Notes: generated from the letters alone by a model not told the origin. Numbered from the stretch's first letter, positions 34,961 to 44,602 are shown. The stretch is DNA of 64,000 nucleotides from Kitasatospora sp. SolWspMP-SS2h (GCF_003259315.1 NZ_QLLT01000034.1:1-64000), one strand, 5' to 3'. A program made the numbers and translations.

Positions 34961-35902
34961 TCACCGGTCCGTGCGGTTGCGGCGGGCGGCGATCGCCGCG
35001 TTGAGCAGGGCGAGCAGCACGATCAGCAGGAACATCACCCAGGCGACGGCCGCGGCCCGGCCGAGGTGGAAGAACGTCCAGCCCTGCTCGTACAGGTACA
35101 GGCCGAGGGTCTGGTACTGGTGCGAGATGCCGCCGCCGGAGTTGCCCTCGTACAGCAGGGGTTCGCCGAACAGCTGGGTCGCGCCGATGGTGGAGACGAC
35201 CACGGTGAAGACGATGGTGGGGCGCAGTCCGGGGATCGTGACGTGCCGGAACTGCTGCCAGCGCGAGGCGCCGTCGACGGCCGCGGACTCGTACAGCTCG
35301 CCGGGGATGGACTGCATGCCGGCCAGGTAGATCAGCGCGTTGTAGCCGGTCCAGCGCCAGGTGACGATGGCCGAGACGCCGAACTGGGAGGCCCAGGTGT
35401 CGGCCTGCCAGTCGACCGGGTGGAGGCCGACGCTGCTCAGCACCCAGTTGATCAACCCGTAGTCGCGGCCGAAGAGTTGGGCGAACACCAGGGTGGCGGC
35501 GGCCACCGAGGTGGCGTACGGCATCAGCATCGCGACCCGGAAGAAGGTGCGGCCGCGGAGCCGGTAGTTGAGCAGGTGGGCCAGGCCCAGGGCCATCAGC
35601 AGCTGCGGCACGGTGGAGAGCACGCCGATGGTGAAGGTGTTGCGCAGCGCGTTCCAGAAGAACGGGTCGGACAGCAGCCGGGTGTAGTTCTGGAAGCCGA
35701 GCCAGTCCATCCGGTCCGAGGTCTGGAGCTCGACCCGGTGCAGCGAGACGTAGGCGGTGTACAGCAGCGGGAACAGGCCGAACGCGGCGAACAGCCCGAA
35801 GAACGGGGCCAGGAAGCCGTACGGGGCGAGTCTGCGGCCGATCCGCCGCGCGGGCGCGGCGGGCTGCGCGGCGGGCAGCCGGGTGGTGGAGCTGAGGGCC
35901 AT
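34961..35902 (-). CDS. sugar ABC transporter permease (MalF/CebF type)
   Basis: This encodes 313 residues with six membrane helices. The EAA motif reads ESAAVDGASRWQQFRHVTIPGLRPTIVF (about residues 215-245), and the first helix region PYGFLAPFFGLFAAFGLFPLLYTAYVSLH is typical of CUT1 permeases. It lies between the binding-protein gene and the second permease on one transcript. Confidence 0.9.
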   Translation of the reverse strand: MALSSTTRLPAAQPAAPARRIGRRLAPYGFLAPFFGLFAAFGLFPLLYTAYVSLHRVELQTSDRMDWLGFQNYTRLLSDPFFWNALRNTFTIGVLSTVPQLLMALGLAHLLNYRLRGRTFFRVAMLMPYATSVAAATLVFAQLFGRDYGLINWVLSSVGLHPVDWQADTWASQFGVSAIVTWRWTGYNALIYLAGMQSIPGELYESAAVDGASRWQQFRHVTIPGLRPTIVFTVVVSTIGATQLFGEPLLYEGNSGGGISHQYQTLGLYLYEQGWTFFHLGRAAAVAWVMFLLIVLLALLNAAIAARRNRTDR

Positions 35903-35994
35903 GGGCGGGGTCCTTCGACGGGGGCCGCCCGGCCCGCCGCTGGCGGGAGCGGCGGGACGGGGCGGCGGGGTTGGCTACCGGAGGTGACGGTCCG

Positions 35995-37299
35995 TCAGTT
36001 GCCGTTGGCCTTCTTGACGTTGTCCAGGGCGTGCTTCCAGGCGGCGTCCGGCGCGGTGCCGGTCCGCTCGACCTCGCCGAGGGCGTCGGTGAACGCCTTG
36101 CCGATCACGCCGTCGTCGGTGCCGAGCACCTGGGCGGGCATCGCCTTGGCCGACTCGCTGAAGATCTGGCCGATCGGGGCGTTGTTGAAGTACGGGTCGG
36201 TGACGTCCTTGATGGCGTCCTGGGCGCCGGTCGAGGACGGGAAGGAGCCCTGCTTGGTGAAGAGGGTGGCCTGCTGCTCCTTGGCGGTCAGCCACTTGAT
36301 CAGCTCGGCCGCCTCCTTGGGGTGCTTGGCGGTGCGCGGGACGGTCAGGTAGGAGCCGCCCCAGTTGCCGGTCTTGCCGGGGCCGGGGGCGATGTCCCAC
36401 TTGCCGGAGCCCGCGTCGCCGGCCTGGCCCTTGATGTAGCCGATCATCCAGGCGGGGCAGGAGAGGGTGGCGAACTTGCCGGTGGTGAACGCCTTGTTCC
36501 ACTCGGGCGTCCACTGGGCGAGCTTGGCGGACAGGCCGTCGGCGACCAGCGCGGTGGCGTCGTTCCAGGCGGTCTTCACGGCCGGGCTGCTGTCGTAGAC
36601 GGCCTTGCCGGACTCGTCGGAGTAGCGGACCTTCTGCTGGCCGACCTCGGCGGTGAACATGCCCGCGGCGCTGTCGGTCCAGGCGTTGCCCGCCTCGGCC
36701 TTGGCCGCGTACTGCTTGCCGAGGTCGAGGTAGCCCTGCCAGGTGGACCACTTGGCGGCCAGCTCGGTGCGGTCGGTGGGCAGTCCGGCGGCCTGGAACA
36801 GGTCGGTGCGGTAGCAGATCGCCTCGGGGCCGACGTCGGTGCCCGCGCCGAGGACCTTGCCGTCCGCGGTCTTGATCGCGGCGCCCTTCCACTCCACCAG
36901 GCCGTCGTTGACGTCGCCGATGCCGAGCGTCTTGAGGTCGGTGAACTTGTCGGCCTGCTTCTGCACGACGCTGGCCACCCGGCCGACCTCCAGGCCCTGG
37001 ATGTCGGCGAGGCCGCCGCCGCCCGCGAGCTTGGTCTGCAGCGCCTGCCAGTACTGGCCCTCGTCCTGGGTGTCGGTCTGCTTGATGGTGACGTTCGGGT
37101 GGAGCTTGGTGTACTCGTCGTACAGGCCGGCCTCCTTGAACCCGAAGGTGCCGAACAGGTCCACCGTGATGGTCACCTTGCCGTCGGCGGCGTCCGTGGA
37201 CCCGGAGCCGCCGGAGCTGCACGCGGTGAGCAGCAGCGCGGTGGCGAGGACGGTGCTGCCCAGGGCAGCGGTGGAGCGGCGGACTCTCGGGGTAGCCAT
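35995..37299 (-). CDS. sugar-binding lipoprotein of ABC importer
   Basis: This encodes 434 residues with a lipoprotein signal peptide (ATALLLTACSSGG; the lipidated Cys is at about residue 27). The mature part is a family 1 extracellular solute-binding protein (VTITVDLFGTFGFKEAGLYDEY, WDIAPGPGKTGNWGGSYLTVP), like CebE-type oligosaccharide binders. It is the first gene of the importer operon. Upstream, on its own strand, are a candidate promoter (37408-37437) and a 14-bp palindrome (37382-37395). Confidence 0.9.
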   Translation of the reverse strand: MATPRVRRSTAALGSTVLATALLLTACSSGGSGSTDAADGKVTITVDLFGTFGFKEAGLYDEYTKLHPNVTIKQTDTQDEGQYWQALQTKLAGGGGLADIQGLEVGRVASVVQKQADKFTDLKTLGIGDVNDGLVEWKGAAIKTADGKVLGAGTDVGPEAICYRTDLFQAAGLPTDRTELAAKWSTWQGYLDLGKQYAAKAEAGNAWTDSAAGMFTAEVGQQKVRYSDESGKAVYDSSPAVKTAWNDATALVADGLSAKLAQWTPEWNKAFTTGKFATLSCPAWMIGYIKGQAGDAGSGKWDIAPGPGKTGNWGGSYLTVPRTAKHPKEAAELIKWLTAKEQQATLFTKQGSFPSSTGAQDAIKDVTDPYFNNAPIGQIFSESAKAMPAQVLGTDDGVIGKAFTDALGEVERTGTAPDAAWKHALDNVKKANGN

Positions 37300-37381
37300 G
37301 CGAGTGCCTCCAGGCGGGGCGGGAGCGTGGGTGGAGTGCGGAAAGAGGAAGCTGGTGCCGATCGGAAGGCGCCCGACCCTC

Positions 37382-37395
37382 TGAGAGCGCTCTCA
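37382..37395. promoter_or_regulatory. LacI-type operator, importer side
   Basis: The perfect palindrome TGAGAGCGCTCTCA lies 13 bases downstream of the candidate -10 of the importer operon, in position to block transcription. The same 14-mer lies at 37558-37571, and a one-mismatch copy lies upstream of the LacI gene. Confidence 0.85.
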
Positions 37396-37407
37396 ACCGA
37401 TGCCGAG

Positions 37408-37437
37408 AGCCTGCCGGGGCGGAAGTTCGCTCGTCAA
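37408..37437 (-). promoter_or_regulatory. candidate importer operon promoter
   Basis: On the minus strand, TTGACG (37432-37437) and CAGGCT (37408-37413) are 18 bases apart, a fair match to the vegetative sigma consensus. The LacI-type palindrome follows at the expected start region. Confidence 0.5.
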
Positions 37438-37519
37438 GACCCCGAAACCTGACCGTAATCTCCGAGCGGCCCCGATCAGGACTTTCGGGTTCTGAACGCA
37501 ACAGTCTGCGTCACGCCGG

Positions 37520-37549
37520 TTGACACCCCTTCAGCACCACCTCTACGGT
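37520..37549 (+). promoter_or_regulatory. candidate GH81 gene promoter
   Basis: TTGACA (37520-37525) and TACGGT (37544-37549) are 18 bases apart. The operator palindrome begins eight bases after the -10, over the likely start point. Confidence 0.55.
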
Positions 37550-37557
37550 CCGCTGGC

Positions 37558-37571
37558 TGAGAGCGCTCTCA
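37558..37571. promoter_or_regulatory. LacI-type operator, GH81 side
   Basis: The perfect palindrome TGAGAGCGCTCTCA lies between the candidate promoter and the GH81 start codon. It is identical to the copy on the importer side, so the same repressor should control both directions. Confidence 0.85.
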
Positions 37572-37609
37572 TACTGCACCGCCCGCCCCCACTCAAGGTG
37601 GACACCATC

Positions 37610-40513
37610 ATGAAGCTCCGCTCCCTGCGCGGCCCCACGGCCGCCCTGACCACGCTGGCCCTGGCCGCGGCGGCCACCCTCGCGGCGGCCCTGGGCGCCG
37701 GCAGCGCCTCCGCCGCCACCACCGTCCGGGTCGGCCTCGGCGGCTACTCCGACGCCCGCCCGGCCGGCACCGTCGGCCCGAGCAACTCCGACGGCGCGCC
37801 CGTCACCCCCAAGGTCACCGCGCGGATGGCCGGACAGGCCGCCCCCACCAACGACTGGTGGTCCTCGCTGATCTACCAGCGCTACGCGGGCAACCCGTAC
37901 TCGGAGAACCTGTACGCCCACCCGATGACCTTCAAGGCGCAGGCCGCGGGCCTGGAGGTCGGCTACCCGACCACGCCGACCATCACCTCCGACGGCCGCC
38001 AGTACGACTACACCCACACCCGGGACCTCACCCTGGGCGTGGCCGGGCTGAACTCCCCCGACACCAAGGTCGACGGCTGGTCCGACTGGACGGTCACCCC
38101 GTACTGGGCGGACTCCGCGCACACCTTCAGCGCGACGATCGGCCACGGCCTGCCGTACGTGTACGCGCACGCCACCGGCGGCGCCGCGCAGGTCACCACC
38201 GCCTCGGCGCCCACCGTCTTCAGCAACCAGGGCAGCGTGCTCGGCATCACCGTCGGCGGCCACCACTACGGCCTGTTCGCGCCCACCGGCAGCAGCTGGA
38301 GCGTCAACGGCACCACCCTGACGGCGAACCTCGGCGGCAAGGACTACTACTCGGTCGCGCTGCTGCCCTCCACCGCCGACCTCGCGCAGTTCCGCACGTA
38401 CGCCTACAACTTCGTCACCGACACCAGGGTCGGCTGGACCTACGACCAGGCCGCGGGCAAGCTCACCACCACCTTCACCGCCACCACCGCCGCCCAGGAG
38501 GGCTCCGGCACCGGCACCCTGCTCGCGCTCTACCCGCAGCAGTGGCAGGCCACCCCGGACGCGCTCACCGCGCTGACGTACACCTCCCCGCGCGGCACCA
38601 TGAAGGTCCGCCAGGGCTCGTCCTTCTCCACCGTGCAGAGCGTCACCGGCGTGCTGCCCTCGCTGCCCGACGTCGGCGCCTACGATCGCACCGCGCTGGA
38701 CGGCTACCTGCACCAGGTCTCCGACGCGAGCGACCCGTTCAACGGCGCCACCGACACCTACTGGGTCGGCAAGGCGCTCGGCCAGATGGCCCAACTGGTG
38801 CCGATCGCCGACCAGTTGGGCGACACTGCGGCCCGTGACAAGCTGCTCGGCCTGATGAAGGGCAAGCTCCAGACCTGGTTCGCCGGCACCGGCTCGCCCG
38901 GCTTCGCCTACGACTCCACCTGGAAGACCCTGATCGGCTACCCGGCCTCCTACGGCACCGACGCCGAACTCAACGACCACCACTTCCACTACGGCTACTT
39001 CGTGCAGGCCGCCGCCACCGTCGCCCGCTACGACAGCGCCTGGGCCGCCGACGCGCAGTGGGGCGGCATGGTCAAGCTGCTGACCAAGGACGCCGCCAAC
39101 ACCGACCGCACCGACGCCCGCTTCCCCTGGCTGCGCAACTTCGACCCGTACGAGGGCCACGGCTGGGCCTCCGGCCACGCCGGGTTCGCGGCCGGCAACA
39201 ACGAGGAGTCCTCCTCCGAGTCGCTGAACTTCAGCGCCGGCCTGCTGCTGTTCGGCGCCGCCACCGGCGACACCGCGCTGCGCGACCTCGGCGTCTACCT
39301 GTACACCACCGAGGCCAACGCCGTGCAGCAGTACTGGTTCGACGCCGACCACCAGGTCTTCCCGGCCGGCTTCCAGCACTCCACCGTCGGCATGGTCTGG
39401 GGCTCCGGCGCCGCCTACTCCACCTGGTGGACGGCCGCGCCCGGCATGATCCACGGCATCAACTTCCTCCCCGTCACCTCCGGTTCGCTCTACCTGGCGC
39501 GCCGCAAGGACGACCTGGCCGCCAACCTGGCCGAGCTGAAGGCCGGCAACGGCGGCGCGTTCACCGACTGGCGCGACCTGCTCTGGGAGGCCGAGGCGCT
39601 CACCGACCCCGCCGCCGCGAAGGCCGACTGGGACGCCGGGAAGGCCGGCTACACCCCGGAGGAGGGCGAGTCCAGGGCCCACACCTACCACTGGATCTAC
39701 GACCTGGCGACCCTCGGCACCCTGGACCCGGCGACCACCGCCGACACCCCCACCGCCGCGGTCTTCGTCAACGGCACCACCCGCACCCACGTGGCGCACA
39801 ACTACACCACCGCCGCCCGCACCGTCCGCTTCTCCGACGGCTACACCCTGACCGTCCCGGCCCGCTCCACCGCCTCCGAACGCGGCACCAAGCCCGACGG
39901 CGGCACCGGCGGCGCCACCAACTCCCCCTCCCCGTCGGCCAGTCCGTCGCCGTCCCCGTCGTCCTCGCCCTCGACGTCGCCCTCGCCCTCGACGTCCCCC
40001 AGCAGCCCGCAGACCCGCCCGGGCACGCTGTACCTCCAGCCGAACGGCACCCTCACCACCGCCTACGGCACCGGCGCGACCGGCAGCACCATCGCCTCCG
40101 GCGGCGGCGCCAACCACGACGGCACGCCCTACCAGCCGCTGACGTACACCCTCACCCACCTCACCGGCACCCTGCGCCCCGGCGGCAGCACCGACTTCGA
40201 CCTGTACGTCGACGCCGGCTCCTCCGTCGCGCTCGCCCAACAGGCCCGCGTCTCCTACGACTTCGACGGCAACGGCACCGTCGACCGGACCGAGACCTAC
40301 CGGTACTTCGCCACCGACCCCGTCCCCGGCTGGGAGCGCTACGGCGCCACCTCGGGCGTCCAGGCCACCACCGGCGCCCCGCTCGCCAACCTGAGCAACG
40401 GCACCGTCAAGGTCGAGGTCTGGCCCGCCCTCGGCAACGCCCCCGCCCAACTGCGCACCGGCGCCACCCAGTCCCAGGGCAGCGCATCCGTGCTGCGCCT
40501 GCCCTTCGACTGA
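37610..40513 (+). CDS. secreted GH81 endo-beta-1,3-glucanase
   Basis: This encodes 967 residues from ATG 37610, with AAGGTGG upstream. A Sec signal peptide (about residues 1-36, ending SASA) precedes the GH81 domain: APTNDWWSSLIYQ near 80, NDHHFHYGYFVQAA near 453-466, YEGHGWASGHAGF near 515 and NNEESSSESLNF near 530-541 with the catalytic acidic residues. A Ser/Pro linker (about 771-802) leads to a C-terminal beta domain of about 160 residues (LYLQPNGTLTTAYGTG), probably carbohydrate-binding. The enzyme cleaves beta-1,3-glucan such as laminarin or fungal wall glucan outside the cell. It is divergent from the importer operon and shares its operator. Confidence 0.9.
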   Translation: MKLRSLRGPTAALTTLALAAAATLAAALGAGSASAATTVRVGLGGYSDARPAGTVGPSNSDGAPVTPKVTARMAGQAAPTNDWWSSLIYQRYAGNPYSENLYAHPMTFKAQAAGLEVGYPTTPTITSDGRQYDYTHTRDLTLGVAGLNSPDTKVDGWSDWTVTPYWADSAHTFSATIGHGLPYVYAHATGGAAQVTTASAPTVFSNQGSVLGITVGGHHYGLFAPTGSSWSVNGTTLTANLGGKDYYSVALLPSTADLAQFRTYAYNFVTDTRVGWTYDQAAGKLTTTFTATTAAQEGSGTGTLLALYPQQWQATPDALTALTYTSPRGTMKVRQGSSFSTVQSVTGVLPSLPDVGAYDRTALDGYLHQVSDASDPFNGATDTYWVGKALGQMAQLVPIADQLGDTAARDKLLGLMKGKLQTWFAGTGSPGFAYDSTWKTLIGYPASYGTDAELNDHHFHYGYFVQAAATVARYDSAWAADAQWGGMVKLLTKDAANTDRTDARFPWLRNFDPYEGHGWASGHAGFAAGNNEESSSESLNFSAGLLLFGAATGDTALRDLGVYLYTTEANAVQQYWFDADHQVFPAGFQHSTVGMVWGSGAAYSTWWTAAPGMIHGINFLPVTSGSLYLARRKDDLAANLAELKAGNGGAFTDWRDLLWEAEALTDPAAAKADWDAGKAGYTPEEGESRAHTYHWIYDLATLGTLDPATTADTPTAAVFVNGTTRTHVAHNYTTAARTVRFSDGYTLTVPARSTASERGTKPDGGTGGATNSPSPSASPSPSPSSSPSTSPSPSTSPSSPQTRPGTLYLQPNGTLTTAYGTGATGSTIASGGGANHDGTPYQPLTYTLTHLTGTLRPGGSTDFDLYVDAGSSVALAQQARVSYDFDGNGTVDRTETYRYFATDPVPGWERYGATSGVQATTGAPLANLSNGTVKVEVWPALGNAPAQLRTGATQSQGSASVLRLPFD

Positions 40514-40530
40514 CCGGCCCCACCCCGACA

Positions 40531-40580
40531 CCTCCCGGGGCCGGAGCGGAGTCCGACAGGTCCGCCCCGGCCTCGGGAGG
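40531..40580 (+). terminator. hairpin after the GH81 gene
   Basis: Arms 40531-40550 and 40561-40580 pair at 18 of 20 positions with a ten-base loop, 18 bases after the stop codon. Confidence 0.75.
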
Positions 40581-40828
40581 CCGCGTTTCCGGCGCACCCC
40601 GCCTCCGACCGGCGGTGCCCCCGACCGGCCGCGGGCCCGGTCTGCGGGCACCGCCCGCCCGTCCCCGGAGGGCCCGTCCCCGGAGAGCCCCGTCCCCGCC
40701 CCGAACCGGTTCCCACCCGGGTCTTGGCAGAGCACCGGAGATTGTTGAACATGTAACCGACATGATCGCGCGCCGCGGTGCGCACCACCGCCCGCGCCGG
40801 TCCCGCCTGCCCTCGCAAGGAGACCAGC

Positions 40829-41197
40829 ATGGCCGTCCTCCGCCCGAAGCGCCTCACCGCGGCCGCCGCCACCGGAGCGGCCCTGCTGCTCGGCACCGCC
40901 CTCGCCCAGCCCGCGGCCGCCGTCGAACTCCCGCACGCCGCCGTCGCCTACTTCGCCACCGGCAGCGGCCTGACGGGCGCGCGGTTCGCCGTCGACCCCA
41001 CCGACACCGGCTGCCACGACCTCCCGGCCGCCGCGCACTCCGGCGTCGACTTCACCGCCGCCGCCCTCACGGTCTACTTCAACCCGGGCTGCACCCCCGG
41101 CCGGCCCGGCGAGCCCGGCGACCTGGCCTACGGCCTCGGCAGCCTGCACTGGGCCGACTTCCCGTACCCGGCCCTCAGCTACCGCGTCGCCGGCTGA
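40829..41197 (+). CDS. small secreted protein of unknown family
   Basis: This encodes 122 residues from ATG 40829, preceded by AAGGAGA. A Sec signal peptide (about residues 1-32) leads to a 90-residue mature protein with two cysteines (TGCHDLPAAAHSG and NPGCTPG), FTAAALTVYFNPG and LGSLHWADFPYPALSYRVAG. The composition suggests a small beta protein with one disulfide, a type common in streptomycetes and of unknown role. It stands alone between the GH81 gene and recQ. Confidence 0.7.
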   Translation: MAVLRPKRLTAAAATGAALLLGTALAQPAAAVELPHAAVAYFATGSGLTGARFAVDPTDTGCHDLPAAAHSGVDFTAAALTVYFNPGCTPGRPGEPGDLAYGLGSLHWADFPYPALSYRVAG

Positions 41198-41253
41198 CGC
41201 CCGCCGCCCCGCACCCGTCGCCGGGCCCGCACCCGGGCCCGGCGGCGGGCCGG

Positions 41254-42966
41254 TCAGCAGACGGTGAGCAGGCCGTTCTCCCGCACCACGTCCAGCGACA
41301 GGGTGCGGTAGCCGACGGACTCGAAGAGCACCGTCAGGTGGCGCTCCTCCTCGCTCATCACCGAGCCCTCGCCCCACTGCGGGTGCCGGACCAGCGCCCC
41401 CGGCCCGAACGGGTGCGGCTCCCCCTCCGGGTCGGCCGGGGCCGCGGGGCCGGGGATCAGGCCGCCGGTGCCGGCCAGCACGGCCGGACCGCCCACCGGA
41501 CCCCGCTCGGCGAGCGCGGCCGCCTCGCAGCGGTCGCAGGAGCCGCAGCCGCCCTCCCCGGCCGCCTCCTGGGGCTGGCCGAAGTAGCCGAGCAGGAAGC
41601 GCCGCCGGCAGCCGCCGGTCTCCGCGTAGCCGCGCATCATGTCCACCCGGGAGCGCTCCAACTGCTGGTGCGCGTCCGCGAGTTCCACCGCCTGCCGGGC
41701 GGCCTCCGCCGGATCGGCGGCACCGGTCGGCAGCAGGTCGCCGCCCCCGTCCGTGGCCACCGCGCCGACCTGCTCCAGCAGGTTGACGACGGCGGTCAGC
41801 CGGCTCGCCGTCAGCCCGGTCCCGGCCCGCAGCTCGCTGGGGCGGACCGGTCCGTCGTGCTCGGCCAGCGCGTCCGCCACCTGCGTGACGGTGTCCGGGT
41901 CGGGGCGGCCCGCCGCGAAGAACCGCTGCAGGCCGAGGTCCTGCGGCCGGTAGGCGAGGATCGCCCGGGAGGGCTCCCCGTCCCGGCCGGCCCGGCCGAT
42001 CTCCTGGTAGTAGGCGTCCAGCGAGCCGGGGACGGAGGCGTGCAGCACGAAGCGCACGTCCGGCTTGTCGATGCCCATCCCGAACGCGGACGTCGCCACC
42101 ACCACGTCCAACTCGCCGCTCAGGAAACGGTCGTGGACGTCACCGCGGGCCGCCGCGGGCAGCCCCGCGTGGTAGGCCGCCGCGTCGAAGCCCAGCAGGC
42201 CGAGCTCCGCCGCGTACTCCTCCGCCTCCCGCCGGGTGGCCGCGTACACCAGGCCCGGCTTGGGCTCGCCGGCGGCCCGCTCGACCACGGCGCGCCGCTT
42301 CGCCGCCGCGTCCCGGAACGGCAGCACCTCCAGGTGGATGTTGGGCCGGTCGAAGCCGGTGACCACCTCGTGCACGTCCCGCATGCCCAGTTGGGCGACG
42401 ATGTCGGCCCGCACCGGCGCGGCGGCGCTCGCCGTCAGGGCCAGCACCGGCGGCCGGCCGATCCGGTCGACGACCTGGCCGAGCCGCAGGTAGTCGGGCC
42501 GGAAGTCGTGCCCCCAGGAGGAGACGCACTGGGCCTCGTCGACGACGAACAGCGCCGGTTTCGCGGCGGCGAGCTGCTCGACCACCTCGTCCTTGGCCAG
42601 CTGTTCCGGGGCCAGGAAGAGGAAGTCGACGTCGCCCTCGCTGATCCGGTCCCACACCGCCGCGTTCTCCCGGCCGCTCTGCGTCGAGTTGACCGCCGCG
42701 GCGTCCGTCCCCTCCCGGCGCAGCAGGGCCTGCACCTGGTCGCGCTGGAGGGCGATCAGCGGGGAGACCACCACGGTCGGGCCCGGGATCAGCAGGCCGG
42801 GCACCTGGTACACCGCCGACTTCCCGGCCCCGGTGGGCATCACCACCAGGGTGTCGCGGCGCTCCATCACCGCCTCCATCGCCAGCAGTTGCTCCGGCCG
42901 CAACCGCTCCCAGCCGAAGACCTCACGCGCGCTCTGCCGCAGCCGCCGCGCCGCCGAAGTGGCCAT
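41254..42966 (-). CDS. recQ: RecQ family ATP-dependent DNA helicase
   Basis: This encodes 570 residues from ATG 42964-42966, with AGGAG just upstream; an ATG 12 bases earlier is an alternative. Helicase motifs are in order: LRPEQLLAM (motif 0), MPTGAGKSA (Walker A, Lys49), VVSPLIALQRDQV (Ia), VVDEAQCVSSWGHDFRPDY (II, with DEAQ in place of DEAH), ALTASAA (III) and FGMGIDKPDVRFVLH with YYQEIGRAGRDG (V-VI). A Cys cluster (GGCRRRFLLGYFGQ, then CGSCDRC) forms the RecQ zinc site. The C-terminal part has a short beta domain but no clear HRDC. It unwinds DNA 3' to 5' in repair. Confidence 0.9.
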   Translation of the reverse strand: MATSAARRLRQSAREVFGWERLRPEQLLAMEAVMERRDTLVVMPTGAGKSAVYQVPGLLIPGPTVVVSPLIALQRDQVQALLRREGTDAAAVNSTQSGRENAAVWDRISEGDVDFLFLAPEQLAKDEVVEQLAAAKPALFVVDEAQCVSSWGHDFRPDYLRLGQVVDRIGRPPVLALTASAAAPVRADIVAQLGMRDVHEVVTGFDRPNIHLEVLPFRDAAAKRRAVVERAAGEPKPGLVYAATRREAEEYAAELGLLGFDAAAYHAGLPAAARGDVHDRFLSGELDVVVATSAFGMGIDKPDVRFVLHASVPGSLDAYYQEIGRAGRDGEPSRAILAYRPQDLGLQRFFAAGRPDPDTVTQVADALAEHDGPVRPSELRAGTGLTASRLTAVVNLLEQVGAVATDGGGDLLPTGAADPAEAARQAVELADAHQQLERSRVDMMRGYAETGGCRRRFLLGYFGQPQEAAGEGGCGSCDRCEAAALAERGPVGGPAVLAGTGGLIPGPAAPADPEGEPHPFGPGALVRHPQWGEGSVMSEEERHLTVLFESVGYRTLSLDVVRENGLLTVC

Positions 42967-43082
42967 GCTTCTCCTCATGTCGGGTTCCGGACGGCACGCT
43001 GGGCCGCCCGGGAACGGCGTGCGGATACCCCGGAAGGGCGAGGTGACGCGTGGTCGGCCGCCGGGTGCGCGACCATGGCGGG

Positions 43083-43466
43083 ATGACGGCGGACGAGCAG
43101 GTCGAACACACCCCCGACGGGCACTTCGTCGTGATCCGCGGCCGGCGCTGGCGGGCGACCGACCCGGAGCTCCCGGCCGAGGCCGAGTCCCGGCTGACGC
43201 ACCACCTGATGGCGGCCCGCCGGGCCCTCGTCCGTACCGGCGCGGACCGGGAGGCGGAACGGGCCGCCCGGGCCCGGGTCCAGCTCGCCAAGGTCGGCCT
43301 GGGCGAGCGGGGCACCCCCTGGTGGGAGCAGTCCCTCCCGGAGCGCCGACGCCGCTGGGAGCGGAGCCTGCGGGCACTGGAGGACGCGGACGTGGCGGAC
43401 GGCGCGGGCGAGGGTGGGGGCGCGGACGGGGCGGACGGGGGCACGGACGGGGCGGGCGGCCGCTGA
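43083..43466 (+). CDS. small conserved hypothetical protein
   Basis: This encodes 127 residues from ATG 43083. It reads TPDGHFVVIRGRRWRATDPELP, then helices rich in Arg and Ala (SRLTHHLMAARRALVRTG), then GERGTPWWEQSL and a Gly/Asp-rich tail of about 25 residues. The family is widespread in streptomycetes, often with a name that has no functional support. There is no signal peptide. It is divergent from recQ, with 116 bases between them. The role is unknown. Confidence 0.7.
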   Translation: MTADEQVEHTPDGHFVVIRGRRWRATDPELPAEAESRLTHHLMAARRALVRTGADREAERAARARVQLAKVGLGERGTPWWEQSLPERRRRWERSLRALEDADVADGAGEGGGADGADGGTDGAGGR

Positions 43467-43585
43467 TGTGGCACCGGCGTGTGGACTCCGGGGAAGCCCC
43501 GCACGCGTCCTCGCGCGCCGCCCCGACCCGCGCCCCGACCGGGGGGAGGCTGGCCGGAAGAGCACCCCGACGAGAGGACGCCCGG

Positions 43586-44602
43586 ATGGAACCGCGCCCC
43601 GGCCACCCCGACCGCCGCCACCTCCCCGACCCGCACTCGCCCGACCCGCACTCCCCCGACCCGCACTCTCCCGACCGGCAGCTCCCCGGCCGCCGCCGCC
43701 TGCTCGGCGGCTCCGCCGCAGCCGCCCTGGCCCTCGTCCTGCCCACCACGGCCCCGGCCGCCGCCACCGGCCCCGCCACCACCGGCCCAGCCACCACCGC
43801 CACCGCGACCACCACCGGCCCCGACCTCCGCGACGCGCTGGCCGCCCTGGAACGCGAACACGGCGCCAGGCTCGGCGTGTTCGCCCACGACACCGGCAGC
43901 GGCGCGACGGTCCGCCACCGCGCGGACGAGCCGTTCCCGCTCTGCTCGACGTTCAAGCCGCTCGCCGTCGCCGCCCTGCTGCACGCCGGTGACGACCTCT
44001 CCGCCCGCGTCCACTACACCGACCAGGACGTCGCCGACTCCGGCTACGCCCCGGTCACCGGCCGCACCCGCGTCCTGACCGTCGCCGAACTCTGCGCCGC
44101 CGCCATCGAGTTCAGCGACAACACGGCCGCCAACCTGCTGCTGCGCCGACTCGGCGGCCCGACCGCCGTCACCCGGTTCTGCCGCTCGATCGGCGACCGC
44201 GTCACCCGCCTCGACCGCTGGGAGCCCGCCCTCAACTCCGCCGAACCCGGCCGGGTCACCGACACCACCAGCCCCCGCGCCCTGGCCCGCAGCTACGCCC
44301 GCCTCACCCTGGGCGACACCCTCGCCCCGGCCCACCGCGCCCGTCTCACCGCCTGGCTGCTGGCCAACACCACCGGCGCGAACCGCCTGCGGGCCGGCCT
44401 CCCGGCCAGCTGGACGCTGGCCGACAAGACCGGCACCGGCTCCTACGGCACCGCCAACGACGCCGGCCTCGCCCGGCCCCCGCACCGCGCCCCGATCGTC
44501 CTGACCGTCCTCACCACCAAGCCCACCGCCCCGGACGCCGCCCCGGACGAGCCGCTGATCGCCAGGACGGCCGCCCTGCTCGCCACCGCCCTCACCCCCT
44601 GA
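43586..44602 (+). CDS. class A beta-lactamase (Tat-exported)
   Basis: This encodes 338 residues from ATG 43586, with GAGAGGAC upstream. The N terminus has a tandem PDPHS repeat, then a twin-arginine signal (GRRRLLGGSAAAALAL). The active site is complete: Ser121-x-x-Lys124 (STFK), SDN at 177-179, Glu213 in the omega loop (RWEPALN) and KTGTG at 281-285. It hydrolyses penicillins outside the cell. The N-terminal repeat before the signal is unusual and may delay or assist export. It is convergent with the LacI gene. Confidence 0.9.
   Translation: MEPRPGHPDRRHLPDPHSPDPHSPDPHSPDRQLPGRRRLLGGSAAAALALVLPTTAPAAATGPATTGPATTATATTTGPDLRDALAALEREHGARLGVFAHDTGSGATVRHRADEPFPLCSTFKPLAVAALLHAGDDLSARVHYTDQDVADSGYAPVTGRTRVLTVAELCAAAIEFSDNTAANLLLRRLGGPTAVTRFCRSIGDRVTRLDRWEPALNSAEPGRVTDTTSPRALARSYARLTLGDTLAPAHRARLTAWLLANTTGANRLRAGLPASWTLADKTGTGSYGTANDAGLARPPHRAPIVLTVLTTKPTAPDAAPDEPLIARTAALLATALTP
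43627..43671 (+). repeat. 15-bp tandem repeat in beta-lactamase leader
   Basis: Three near-identical 15-bp units, CCCGACCCGCACTC plus one base, encode PDPHS repeats ahead of the Tat signal. A partial fourth unit follows. Such repeats can change number by slippage. Confidence 0.7.

Noticed and set aside
37511..41377. Open frame of 1288 codons on the minus strand
   Set aside because: It is antisense to the GH81 gene, is Gly/Val/Arg-rich low-complexity sequence, and has no motif. It is a GC-bias shadow.
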